Shown: piece by piece, positions 43,032 through 53,252 of the stretch
Position numbering within the stretch: the first letter of the stretch is position 1
Layout: every line of letters starts with the position of its first letter
Source: Glaesserella parasuis
GTDB taxonomy: Bacteria > Pseudomonadota > Gammaproteobacteria > Enterobacterales > Pasteurellaceae
Direction: 5' to 3'
Assembly: GCF_002015085.1 (NCBI RefSeq)
Contig: NZ_MUXW01000005.1
Span: 91,895 to 155,894, forward strand
Length of the DNA stretch: 64,000 nucleotides
The notes under the pieces: generated by a model
The model's input: the letters and a program-made list of their open reading frames with translations, nothing else
Told to the model about the DNA's origin: nothing
Database searches by the model: none
Translations under genes and position numbers: made by a program

Positions 43032-44279
43032 ATGCTATCTCAACTCACTACACCAAAAGGGCAAGCTATTCAACTAAATCATGATGGTTCATTGTCTGTT
43101 CCAAATTACCCAATTATTCCTTTTATTGAGGGAGACGGAATTGGCGTTGATGTCACACCAGCTATGCGTTTTGTAATTGATGCTGCGGTAGAAAAAGCCT
43201 ATCAAGGTCAACGAAAAATTGACTGGTTAGAGATTTATGCAGGGGAAAAAGCTAACCGACTTTACGGTGAAAACACATGGCTACCCGAAGAAACATTAGC
43301 ATCAATTAAACAGTATCATATTGCGATCAAAGGTCCATTAATGACCCCTGTCGGCAAGGGGATTCGTTCTTTAAACGTAGCAATGCGTCAAGAGTTAGAT
43401 CTCTATAATTGCTTGCGTCCAATCCGTTACTACCACGGTACGCCAAGTCCTGTGAAATATCCAGAATTAGTGGATATGGTGATCTTTCGTGAAAATTCAG
43501 AGGATATTTATGCTGGGGTAGAATGGGCGCCAGGTTCCTATGAAGCTGAAAAAGTAATCGCTTTTTTACAGCAGGAAATGGGCGTGAAAAAAATTCGCTT
43601 CACGGAAGAATGTGGCATTGGTATTAAGCCCGTTTCACAAGAAGGGACTCAGCGTTTAGTGCGGGCTGCATTACAGTACGCGATTGATAATGATCGTAAA
43701 TCACTCACTTTAGTGCATAAAGGCAACATCATGAAATTTACCGAGGGGGCATTTAAAGAGTGGGGATACCAAGTTGCCAAAGACTTTGGTGCAGAGCCAA
43801 TAGATAATGGCTCTTGGCATCGTTTAAAAAATCCAAATACAGGACGAGAGATCATCATCAAAGATTGCATTGCTGATGCTTTTTTACAAGAAATTTTATT
43901 ACATCCAAGTGATTACGATGTGATTGCAACGCTTAATCTTAATGGTGACTACATATCCGATGCACTTGCGGCACAAGTTGGCGGTATTGGTATTGCACCT
44001 GGTGCAAACATAGGGGAAGAGGCGGCTATTTTTGAAGCAACGCATGGTACAGCGCCTAAAATCGCAGGTCAAAACAAAGCAAATCCAGGCTCGATCATAC
44101 TCAGTGGCGAAATGATGCTACGCCATTTAGGTTGGACTGAAGCGGCAGATTTAGTGGTAAACGCAGTATCCAAAACCATCTCAAATAAGACAGTGACCTT
44201 TGATTTTGCGGAAACATTAGAGGGAGCAACACTCCGTACAACTTCGGAATTTGCCCAAGATATTGTCGCCAATATGTAA
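43032..44279 (+). CDS. icd: Isocitrate dehydrogenase (NADP)
   Basis: 415 residues, one less than E. coli Icd. It converts isocitrate to 2-oxoglutarate. The active-site loop has Ser113 in [13 protein letters not shown], at the same position as the serine phosphorylated in E. coli. [14 protein letters not shown] and [13 protein letters not shown] follow, and [12 protein letters not shown] near residue 340 binds the coenzyme. It leads the icd-acnB-gltA group. H. influenzae lacks all three genes, so their presence here is notable. Confidence 0.96.
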   Translation: MLSQLTTPKGQAIQLNHDGSLSVPNYPIIPFIEGDGIGVDVTPAMRFVIDAAVEKAYQGQRKIDWLEIYAGEKANRLYGENTWLPEETLASIKQYHIAIKGPLMTPVGKGIRSLNVAMRQELDLYNCLRPIRYYHGTPSPVKYPELVDMVIFRENSEDIYAGVEWAPGSYEAEKVIAFLQQEMGVKKIRFTEECGIGIKPVSQEGTQRLVRAALQYAIDNDRKSLTLVHKGNIMKFTEGAFKEWGYQVAKDFGAEPIDNGSWHRLKNPNTGREIIIKDCIADAFLQEILLHPSDYDVIATLNLNGDYISDALAAQVGGIGIAPGANIGEEAAIFEATHGTAPKIAGQNKANPGSIILSGEMMLRHLGWTEAADLVVNAVSKTISNKTVTFDFAETLEGATLRTTSEFAQDIVANM

Positions 44280-44320
44280 CCGCTTATACACATAGAGATA
44301 ATCATGCAATTTTGTGATCT

Positions 44321-44346
44321 TGTTAACAAAATGTAAAATTTGTTAA
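44321..44346 (+). promoter_or_regulatory. Candidate ArcA-type direct repeats upstream of acnB
   Basis: TGTTAA (44321), TGTAAA (44332) and TGTTAA (44341) occur with the same 11/9 spacing as before icd. The segment ATGTAAAATTTGTTAAATTT is nearly shared with the icd promoter. Confidence 0.45.
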
Positions 44347-44430
44347 ATTTATTGCTTGTCGTTTTTACTCTCTCTGTTATGATTATCTCATCGCTCATTT
44401 TTTATCTATATTGAAGTGGGGATCATCATT

Positions 44431-47034
44431 ATGTCTTTCTTAACTGAATACCAAACACATGTTTTTGAACGAGCTGCACAAGGTATTGTGCCACTGCCAT
44501 TAAATTCAGCGCAAACAGCAGAGCTTATTGAATTACTTAAAGAACCTGCTGATGCAGATAAAGCATTACTCTTGCACCTCTTTGAAAATCGAATACCAGC
44601 AGGGGTTGATGAAGCAGCCTATGTTAAAGCCAGCTTTTTAGCAGCCTTAGTAAAAGGGGAAGCAGTTTCGCCGCTCATTTCCCCACAACAAGCCGTCAGC
44701 TTGCTAGGCACAATGCAAGGGGGGTACAACATTGAACCGCTTGTTGAAGCACTTGATGATCCAAGCCTTGCTCCTATTGCCGTCAAAGCACTCTCTCATA
44801 CGCTCTTGGTATTTGACAGTTTTCATGATGTGGCAGAAAAAGCGAAGCAAGGAAACCGCTTTGCTAAAGAAGTATTAACCTCTTGGGCCAATGCTGATTG
44901 GTTTTTATCTCGTCCAAAATTAGCCGAAAAACTCACACTGACCGTGTTTAAAGTGACAGGAGAAACCAATACAGATGATCTTTCGCCTGCACAAGATGCT
45001 TGGTCACGCCCAGATATTCCATTGCACGCACTGGCTATGCTTAAAAATGAACGGGAGGGTATTGAACCTGACCAAGCTGGTGTAGTTGGTCCAATGAAAC
45101 AGATTGAAGCCCTTAAACAAAAAGGTTTTCCACTTGTTTATGTTGGCGATGTTGTAGGAACAGGTTCTTCACGTAAATCGGCTACAAATTCGGTCTTATG
45201 GCTCATGGGAAATGACATTCCTTACATTCCTAATAAAAGAGCTGGAGGTGTGGTATTAGGCGGTAAGATTGCTCCTATTTTTTTCAATACGATGGAAGAT
45301 GCAGGCTCATTACCCATTGAAGTGGATGTAAGCCAATTAAATATGGGCGATGTAATCGACCTCTATCCCTATGAGTGCAAAATTTGTAAGCATGGCAGTG
45401 ACGAAGTATTAGCCCAGTTTAGTCTTAAAACGAATGTGCTTCTTGATGAAGTTCGTGCAGGCGGACGTATTCCATTGATTATTGGTCGAGGTTTGACACA
45501 TAAAGCACGCATGGCACTAGGATTGCCAGAAAGTGAAGTGTTTGTTAAACCTCAAATACAGGCTAAAACAACAGTCGGCTACACACTTGCACAAAAAATG
45601 GTTGGGCGAGCTTGTGGCGTGGAGGGCATACGCCCAGGGCAGTATTGCGAACCTCGAATGACAAGTGTTGGCTCACAGGATACCACAGGTCCAATGACCC
45701 GTGATGAGCTTAAAGATCTCGCTTGTTTAGGTTTCTCAGCTGATTTAGTGATGCAATCATTTTGCCACACGGCCGCGTACCCTAAACCTGTAGATGTTGT
45801 GACACATCATACCTTACCTGATTTCATTATGAACCGAGGCGGTATTTCACTACGTCCAGGTGATGGTGTTATTCACTCTTGGCTTAATCGAATGCTATTG
45901 CCCGACACCGTAGGTACAGGTGGCGACTCACATACACGTTTTCCGATTGGCATCTCATTTCCTGCAGGTTCAGGCTTAGTTGCCTTTGCGGCTGCAACAG
46001 GAGTAATGCCATTAGATATGCCAGAGTCTGTTTTAGTCCGTTTTAAAGGCGAATTGCAACCAGGCATTACCTTACGAGATCTCGTACATGCAATTCCCTA
46101 TTATGCCATTAAACAAGGGTTATTGACGGTAGAAAAAGCGGGTAAGAAAAATATCTTCTCAGGTCGCATTTTAGAAATTGAGGGATTAGAGCACCTTAAA
46201 GTTGAACAGGCTTTTGAACTTTCAGATGCCTCAGCCGAACGTTCTGCTGCTGCTTGTACCATCAAATTAAATCAAGAACCGATCATCGAATATCTTCAGT
46301 CTAATATCATCTTACTAAAATACATGATTGCTGAGGGTTACGGCGACAAACGAACCCTTGAACGCAGAATTAAAGCCATGGAAGAGTGGCTGGCTGTCCC
46401 ACAATTATTAGAAGCAGACAGTGATGCTGAATATGCCGCTATCATTGAAATTGATTTAAATGACATCAAAGAGCCTATTCTTTGTGCCCCAAATGACCCT
46501 GATGATGCTAGAACACTTTCCGAAGTGCAAGGTCAACAAGTCGATGAAGTCTTTATTGGCTCTTGTATGACGAACATAGGTCATTTCCGTGCCGCAGGTA
46601 AATTGCTTAACCAGCATCAAGGCATGATCCCAACACGTTTATGGATTGCTCCACCAACTAAAATGGATGCAACACTACTTAGTGAAGAGGGCTATTACAG
46701 CATTTATGGCAAAAGTGGAGCAAGAATTGAAATACCAGGTTGTTCACTTTGTATGGGAAATCAAGCTCGTGTAGCCGACGGCTCAACCGTTGTTTCAACC
46801 TCTACACGCAATTTCCCAAATCGCATGGGTAAAGGCTCTTTTGTCTATCTTGCTTCTGCAGAGCTTGCGGCAGTCTGTGCATTACTAGGACGCATTCCCA
46901 CATGGAAAGAGTATTTAGATTATGTACAACGCCTAGAGGCAGATAAAACGGATACATACCGCTACATGAATTTTGACCAAATTCAACGTTATACCCAAAA
47001 AGCAGATAACCTCATTTTTCAAACAGCGGTTTGA
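44431..47034 (+). CDS. acnB: Aconitate hydratase B (AcnB)
   Basis: 867 residues from the ATG at 44431, with GGGGA eight bases upstream; the GTG at 44416 would overlap that site. The HEAT-like N-terminal domain and domain order mark AcnB, not AcnA. The iron-sulphur cluster ligands are Cys712 (GSCMTN) and Cys771/Cys774 (GCSLCMGN). It isomerises citrate to isocitrate. It aligns closely with E. coli AcnB throughout and ends FQTAV like it. gltA follows after 35 bases. Confidence 0.97.
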   Translation: MSFLTEYQTHVFERAAQGIVPLPLNSAQTAELIELLKEPADADKALLLHLFENRIPAGVDEAAYVKASFLAALVKGEAVSPLISPQQAVSLLGTMQGGYNIEPLVEALDDPSLAPIAVKALSHTLLVFDSFHDVAEKAKQGNRFAKEVLTSWANADWFLSRPKLAEKLTLTVFKVTGETNTDDLSPAQDAWSRPDIPLHALAMLKNEREGIEPDQAGVVGPMKQIEALKQKGFPLVYVGDVVGTGSSRKSATNSVLWLMGNDIPYIPNKRAGGVVLGGKIAPIFFNTMEDAGSLPIEVDVSQLNMGDVIDLYPYECKICKHGSDEVLAQFSLKTNVLLDEVRAGGRIPLIIGRGLTHKARMALGLPESEVFVKPQIQAKTTVGYTLAQKMVGRACGVEGIRPGQYCEPRMTSVGSQDTTGPMTRDELKDLACLGFSADLVMQSFCHTAAYPKPVDVVTHHTLPDFIMNRGGISLRPGDGVIHSWLNRMLLPDTVGTGGDSHTRFPIGISFPAGSGLVAFAAATGVMPLDMPESVLVRFKGELQPGITLRDLVHAIPYYAIKQGLLTVEKAGKKNIFSGRILEIEGLEHLKVEQAFELSDASAERSAAACTIKLNQEPIIEYLQSNIILLKYMIAEGYGDKRTLERRIKAMEEWLAVPQLLEADSDAEYAAIIEIDLNDIKEPILCAPNDPDDARTLSEVQGQQVDEVFIGSCMTNIGHFRAAGKLLNQHQGMIPTRLWIAPPTKMDATLLSEEGYYSIYGKSGARIEIPGCSLCMGNQARVADGSTVVSTSTRNFPNRMGKGSFVYLASAELAAVCALLGRIPTWKEYLDYVQRLEADKTDTYRYMNFDQIQRYTQKADNLIFQTAV

Positions 47035-47069
47035 TTTTGCATAAAATTTACGATAACAGGGAGGACAAA

Positions 47070-48351
47070 ATGCCTAAACTACACCCGACTTTAACTGCAG
47101 AACTTCACCTTAATGATGGGCGTAAAATTCCATTGCCCGTTTATCAGAGTAACTTAGGTTTTGATGCAATTGGCGTTGAGGCATTGCAAAAGCACCAACT
47201 CTTTACCTACGATCAAGGGCTAACATCTACTGCCCTATGCCAATCCAGTATCACCTACATTGACGGCGAACAAGGTGTCTTACTGCACCGTGGCTATCCG
47301 ATTGACGAGCTTGCTTTAAATAAAACCTATCTTGATATCGCCTATCTTCTTCTAAATGGAGAACTGCCTACAGAAGAAGAATTGGCTGAGTTCAAAAAAG
47401 AGATCTGTTCACATTACATGGTAAATGAACAATTTACCCGCTTGTTTCAAGGTTTCCGCCGAGATTCGCACCCAATGGCGGTTATGTGTGCAGCAAGTAG
47501 TGCTTTAGCCGCATTCTACAATGACATGCTAGACAGTGATGACGAAGCACATCGAGAAAAAACCGCCATTCGCCTCTTAGCCAAAATGCCAACCCTTGCA
47601 GCCATGTGTTACAAATACAACATCGGCCGCCCATTTATGTATCCGCAGTACCACTTATCCTACGCAGGCAACTTCCTACACATGATGTTTGCAACACCTT
47701 GTGAACCTTATGTGGTTAACCCTGTACTAGAACGAGCTATGGATCGCATCTTCACACTTCACGCAGACCACGAACAAAACGCTTCAACATCAACAGTAAG
47801 AGGCGTTGCTTCCTCTGGGCCAAACCCATTTGCTTGTATTGCGGCAGGGATTGCATCACTGTGGGGGGCCAGCTCATGGCGGAGCAAACGAAGCCTGTAT
47901 CAAAATGCTACAGGAGATCGGCACGGTTGACCGTATTCCTGAATTTATCGCAAGAGCCAAAGACAAAAATGATCCATTTCGTCTAATGGGATTTGGTCAC
48001 CGAGTATATAAAAACTACGATCCAAGGGCAAAAGTTATGCGGGAAACCTGCCATGAAGTCCTTGCAGAATTAGGAATAACAACACCATTACTTGAAGTTG
48101 CAATGGAACTAGAACGCATTGCCTTAAGCGATCCTTATTTCATTGAACGCAAACTTTATCCTAATGTTGATTTCTACTCAGGTATTATTTTACAATCCAT
48201 AGGCATTCCAACTTCCATGTTTACTGTTATTTTTGCCTTAGGCAGAACAGTCGGGTGGATTGCAAATTGGAAAGAAATGTGCGAAGAGAGCCTCAAAATT
48301 GTCCGTCCAAGACAAATTTATACGGGGTATAAAGAAAGACATATTAAATAA
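47070..48351 (+). pseudogene. gltA: Citrate synthase gltA, frameshifted
   Basis: The frame starts at ATG 47070 after AGGGAGG and is normal to about residue 265 ([11 protein letters not shown]). It then shifts at a run of six G (47863-47868); with five G it would read [16 protein letters not shown], the conserved citrate-synthase sequence with an active-site histidine. The remaining part continues in another frame to 48351 and holds [14 protein letters not shown] and the C-terminus [15 protein letters not shown]. Repaired, it would be 426 residues, as in E. coli. A sequencing error in the homopolymer is possible; no other damage is seen. Confidence 0.9.
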
Positions 48352-48365
48352 TAAAACGTTGAGAT

Positions 48366-48405
48366 AAATAGTTGCTAAGATCGTATTGGTTCTTAGCAAC
48401 TATTT
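48366..48405. terminator. Bidirectional terminator between gltA and adk
   Basis: AAATAGTTGCTAAGA and TCTTAGCAACTATTT pair perfectly over 15 bases with a ten-base loop and T-rich or A-rich ends, between convergent genes. Confidence 0.88.
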
Positions 48406-48429
48406 TTGATTCTATATGTAGAAAGGAAA

Positions 48430-49125
<696 letters not shown>

Positions 49126-49183
49126 TTACTGCTTGAGTTGTGAATTTTATTATGTAAATGCTCACTTGTTAAGTCAGTTTAAA

Positions 49184-50542
49184 TTAAAGCGAGCTAAAAA
49201 ATACCACTAAAATCAAAAGCGGTATCACATATTTAACATAGTTAAACCACAAATTCGTTAATGTTTTCCCTGCCCCTAACTCTTCCTTCGCTTCATCTTT
49301 TAAGACAAAACCAACGAAAATCGCACTGCCGAGAGCAGTGAGAATAAATAAAATATTACCACTGATATAGTCAAAGGCATCAAAAATACTTTTGCCTATA
49401 ATGGTGATATCTTTCCATACATTATCACCTAAAACAGATGGTACATTACCAAAAATGAAAATCAGGGTAAGTGTCCAGAAAATCGCTGCTTTACGGCTCA
49501 TTTTAGTTTTTTCTTGTAAAGCGGTGATGATCACTTCATAGATGGTTAATGAGGTCGTCAATGCTGCGACCACTAATAATCCAAAGAAAATAATAGCAAA
49601 GATCGTACCGCCCCACATATTAGAGAAGACAATCGGTAGGCTTTGGAAGACGAGTGTTGGGCCTGAATTTGGGGCAATGCCAAAGCTAAAGAGTGATGGG
49701 AAGATCATAAAGCCTGCCATGACTGCAATTACCGTATTTAGTACCCCTGTGATTGTCGCAGTTCTCACTAGATTTTCTTTTTTATCTAAGTAGCTAGAAA
49801 GGGTAATTAATACGCCGAAACCTAAGCTAAGTGCAAAGAAGACTTGCCCTAATACAAAGACAAACAATTGCGGTGTAATTTTTGAGAAATCAGGCATTAA
49901 ATAGAATTTAATCCCTTCCGCTGCCCCTGGTAAAGTGACATTACGGATCACCATAATAATCAAGAAGATAAAGAGTATCGGCATAAGATATTTAACTGAA
50001 CGCTCAATGCCATCAACAATGCCTTTGACTAAGATGAAGTAGTTTACTAATACAAACAAGCCAGTATAAGCCAAAATGGTAACTGGGCTGTTAAAAATAC
50101 TCTCTTTAAAATAAGTAGATGTAGTTTCTACGGTAACAGGTGATGATAGATCTAAACCGCCCGTTACAAGACTGCCGATATAGTTTAATACCCAACCACC
50201 AAGCACCATATAGTAAGCAAGGATACCAAAAGATCCTAATAATCCCATATAACCCAAAATTTTCCACGCAGGGTGAATGGCTTTACCATTCGCTTTTCCC
50301 GTAAAGGCATCAATGGCATTTACTCGCATACGGCGACCAATCACATTTTCAACCAAGATCATCGGAATACCGATCACGATCATTGCGATACAAAATAGCG
50401 CGACATAAGCTCCGCCACCATTTTCACCGACTAAATAAGGGAAACGCCACGTTGCACCAAAACCAACGGTTGCACCTGCTACGGTCATAATATATGCCAA
50501 TCGATTTGACCACGATTGGCGTTCTTGGGGTTGTATATTCAT
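49184..50542 (-). CDS. Sodium-dependent neurotransmitter/amino-acid symporter (SNF family)
   Basis: 452 residues from the ATG at 50542, which has an AGGAAA site; the frame runs back toward dam without one. About eleven to twelve membrane helices. The helix 1 motif VGFGATWRFPYLVGENGGGAYV is the sodium- and substrate-binding unwound region of LeuT-type transporters. Bacterial members take up amino acids such as leucine or tryptophan with sodium; the substrate here is unknown. Confidence 0.9.
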   Translation of the reverse strand: MNIQPQERQSWSNRLAYIMTVAGATVGFGATWRFPYLVGENGGGAYVALFCIAMIVIGIPMILVENVIGRRMRVNAIDAFTGKANGKAIHPAWKILGYMGLLGSFGILAYYMVLGGWVLNYIGSLVTGGLDLSSPVTVETTSTYFKESIFNSPVTILAYTGLFVLVNYFILVKGIVDGIERSVKYLMPILFIFLIIMVIRNVTLPGAAEGIKFYLMPDFSKITPQLFVFVLGQVFFALSLGFGVLITLSSYLDKKENLVRTATITGVLNTVIAVMAGFMIFPSLFSFGIAPNSGPTLVFQSLPIVFSNMWGGTIFAIIFFGLLVVAALTTSLTIYEVIITALQEKTKMSRKAAIFWTLTLIFIFGNVPSVLGDNVWKDITIIGKSIFDAFDYISGNILFILTALGSAIFVGFVLKDEAKEELGAGKTLTNLWFNYVKYVIPLLILVVFFSSL

Positions 50543-50570
50543 ATTTTTTCCTACTGCATACAAAAGGAAG

Positions 50571-51389
50571 TTAAGAGAACAGAGCAAAAAGTTCATCGAC
50601 TTTAATTCGAGAGTCAATGGATTGACCGATGTGACGCTGAACTTTCAGTTTTTTGATTTTTGCTCCACGGTAGATTTGCCGAGTAAACTCGGTATCGTGA
50701 TTTGAAATTAAGACAGGGATTTTCGCCTGTTGAGCTTGTTTTGCTCTGTCTGCTAAAGCAATTTGTTGCTCAAGGGAAAAACCGCCCCCAGCATAATGGG
50801 TAAAATTCGTTTCTTGCTTCAACGGGGCATAAGGCGGATCGCAATAGACCGCATAATCATCAGGATTATCTAATAGATATTGAAAGACTTGATGAAAATC
50901 GGCACAGATAAATACCGCTTTCTGAGCTTTTTCCGCAAAAAAGCGTAACTCTTTTTCAGGGAAATAATGGGTTTTATAATCGCCAAATGGCACGTTGAAC
51001 TCATTTTTTTGGTTATAGCGACATAAACCATTAAAACCAAAACGGTTGAGATAAAGAAACAGTGCTGAACGACGTAGCAGATCTTGGCAAGCATTAAATT
51101 CCTTACGTCGCTCATAATAAAATTTTGCCGTATTTGCTTGTGGATCATTAAACAAGGCTTGCGATTGCTGGATATAGCTTTCCACATCAGCTTTAATCAC
51201 ATTAAAGAGATTAATCAGATCAGGGTTAATGTCAGCAAGAATATAGCGTTCAAAATGTGTATTAAGAAAAACTGAGCCAGCCCCAACAAAAGGCTCTACT
51301 AGGCAAGCCTTTTGGGGTAGGTGCCGATTAATTTCATCGGTCAGGCGAAATTTCCCACCTGCCCATTTTAAAAAGGCTCGCTGTTTCAT
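50571..51389 (-). CDS. dam: DNA adenine methylase Dam
   Basis: 272 residues. FLKWAGGKFRL near the N-terminus binds S-adenosylmethionine (motif I with VEPFVGAGSVF), and DPPYAPL near residue 180 is catalytic motif IV. It methylates adenine in GATC, guiding mismatch repair and origin control; the GATC-rich region at 24 kb would be a target. It ends the aroK-aroB-dam group; damX, present between aroB and dam in E. coli, is missing. Confidence 0.95.
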   Translation of the reverse strand: MKQRAFLKWAGGKFRLTDEINRHLPQKACLVEPFVGAGSVFLNTHFERYILADINPDLINLFNVIKADVESYIQQSQALFNDPQANTAKFYYERRKEFNACQDLLRRSALFLYLNRFGFNGLCRYNQKNEFNVPFGDYKTHYFPEKELRFFAEKAQKAVFICADFHQVFQYLLDNPDDYAVYCDPPYAPLKQETNFTHYAGGGFSLEQQIALADRAKQAQQAKIPVLISNHDTEFTRQIYRGAKIKKLKVQRHIGQSIDSRIKVDELFALFS

Positions 51390-51398
51390 TGTTAAAAC

Positions 51399-52487
51399 TT
51401 AGGATTGAGTAAATCGACGGATAGCATCTAACACTTGAGTTTCGGTCGCTTGAGCGGTGACATAAGCTGTGCCAAGTGATTTTAATAAAATCAGACGCAA
51501 CTGACCGCTTAGTACTTTTTTATCTCGCCACATATAAGGTAGATATTCTTCAGGCATCATTCCATCTGGTGAAATGGTTGGCAAGGTTGCACGAGCAATC
51601 AATTTTTCTAAACGAGCCACATCTTGTTCTGTAAGATCGCCTAGAATATGCGACAAGGCAGCTGCTTCAAGCATACCGACTGCAACCGCTTCCCCGTGTA
51701 ACCAGTTACCGTAGCCAAGATATGCTTCAATCGCGTGCCCAAAGGTGTGACCTAAATTTAACAAAGCACGGTCGCCTTTTTCTGTTTCATCGCGAGCCAC
51801 TACATCGGCTTTCAGTTGGCAACAACGTTGAATACAATACTCTAATGCAGACTGTTCAAGGGCAACGAGATCGTCAATATGCTGTTCAAGCCATTCAAAA
51901 AATTGAATATCAAAAATTGCACCATATTTGATCACTTCCGCTAAGCCTGCACTCACTTCACGTTTAGGCAAGGTTTTTAAGGTATTTGTATCAACAATGA
52001 CTGAAATCGGCTGATAAAACGCTCCAATCATATTTTTGCCAAGCGGGTGGTTTACCGCCGTTTTTCCCCCAACGGAAGAGTCCACTTGAGCTAATAAGGT
52101 GGTTGGAATTTGAATAAAACGGATACCACGTTGATAAGACGCAGCAGCATAGCCAGCCACATCGCCAATTACACCACCACCTAACGCAATTAATACCGAA
52201 TCACGATTGTGATTTTTTTCAAGTAATGCGGTAAAAATAAGATTGAGTGAGTCAAGGTTTTTATATTGCTCGCCATCGGGAATTAAAACCGAATCAACTT
52301 TACAACCGATAGCTGTTAGCGTTTGTTCTACTGTTGCAAGATAATGGGAAGCAACCGTTGGATTAGACACGATCATCACCTTATCCCCTGATTTTAACGG
52401 GTGATAACTCATCGGATCCGTTAATAACCCTGCCCCTATTGCGATAGGATAGCGACGTTCTTTTAATTCCACATTAACTTGCAACAT
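51399..52487 (-). CDS. aroB: 3-dehydroquinate synthase AroB
   Basis: 362 residues. Shikimate pathway step two. The NAD-binding [20 protein letters not shown] is near residue 105, [19 protein letters not shown] near residue 150 carries active-site lysines, and the metal ligands lie in AEVIKYG and [12 protein letters not shown]. It sits 14 bases after aroK and 9 before dam on the same strand. Confidence 0.97.
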   Translation of the reverse strand: MLQVNVELKERRYPIAIGAGLLTDPMSYHPLKSGDKVMIVSNPTVASHYLATVEQTLTAIGCKVDSVLIPDGEQYKNLDSLNLIFTALLEKNHNRDSVLIALGGGVIGDVAGYAAASYQRGIRFIQIPTTLLAQVDSSVGGKTAVNHPLGKNMIGAFYQPISVIVDTNTLKTLPKREVSAGLAEVIKYGAIFDIQFFEWLEQHIDDLVALEQSALEYCIQRCCQLKADVVARDETEKGDRALLNLGHTFGHAIEAYLGYGNWLHGEAVAVGMLEAAALSHILGDLTEQDVARLEKLIARATLPTISPDGMMPEEYLPYMWRDKKVLSGQLRLILLKSLGTAYVTAQATETQVLDAIRRFTQS

Positions 52488-52501
52488 ATAGACTTCCCTG
52501 A

Positions 52502-53023
52502 TTACTGTAAATTATCAATCATATCAATGATTTGCGTTGCGACTACTTTTGCACTTTGTTCATCAGTTTGCAAAATAATGTCCGCAATTTCTTCGTAAAG
52601 CGGATTACGAATTTTCGCCAATTCAACTAACGTTTGATATGGATCTTCCGTTTGTAATAACGGACGTTTTTTATCACGTTGAGTACGCTCAAACTGTTTA
52701 TCCACCGTAGTTTCAAGATAAACCACAATACCACGAGCTGAAAGCACATTGCGGTTATCTTTAGACAACACCGAACCACCGCCCGTCGAAAGCACAAGAC
52801 CTTGAGATTGTGTCAACTCATTAATGATACGCTCTTCACGCTTACGGAAACCAGCTTCACCTTCAATATCGAAGATCCAATCAATATCTGCCCCAGCACG
52901 CTCTTCAATCACAGCGTCTGAGTCTAAAAAATCCATATTTAACATTTGTGCTAATTGACGACCAATCGTGCTTTTACCTGCACCCATAGGGCCAATTAGA
53001 AAGATATTACGTTTTTCTGCCAT
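52502..53023 (-). CDS. aroK: Shikimate kinase AroK
   Basis: 173 residues, the same as E. coli AroK. P-loop [15 protein letters not shown] at residues 11-25, the shikimate-binding FLDSD and FRKREE motifs, and STGGGSVL. It phosphorylates shikimate. First gene of the aroK-aroB-dam group; in enterobacteria the hofMNOPQ pilus genes precede it, whereas here mrcA does and the com genes run the other way beyond it. Confidence 0.97.
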   Translation of the reverse strand: MAEKRNIFLIGPMGAGKSTIGRQLAQMLNMDFLDSDAVIEERAGADIDWIFDIEGEAGFRKREERIINELTQSQGLVLSTGGGSVLSKDNRNVLSARGIVVYLETTVDKQFERTQRDKKRPLLQTEDPYQTLVELAKIRNPLYEEIADIILQTDEQSAKVVATQIIDMIDNLQ

Positions 53024-53077
53024 TATTTGTTCTATAAATAAAAATAGAGTGAAAAATTGATTTGTGAATTTTTAGAA

Positions 53078-53113
53078 AAAACAGACCGCTTGCACATACA
53101 AGCGGTCTGTTTT
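53078..53113. terminator. Uptake-word hairpin terminator between mrcA and aroK
   Basis: AAAACAGACCGCTTG and CAAGCGGTCTGTTTT pair perfectly (15 bases, six-base loop). It is an inverted pair of uptake words and sits where the mrcA transcript would end. A smaller hairpin (ATCGCCCA/TGGGCGAT, 53173-53197) lies nearer mrcA. Confidence 0.88.
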
Positions 53114-53252
53114 ATGTTGAATTTTGTAAAAGTGATTAAAATTAAAACACTTATCTTATAAATTTACCACAAATCGCCCAAAATAAAGATGGGCGATATT
53201 ATCTCAATAAATCGCCCTACTTTTCAACTGGAACAAAGAGAATTATCGAATT

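Noticed and set aside
47863..47868. Programmed frameshift in gltA
   Set aside because: Citrate synthase has no known frameshifting, and no slippery heptamer with a following structure is apparent; mutation or sequencing error is simpler.
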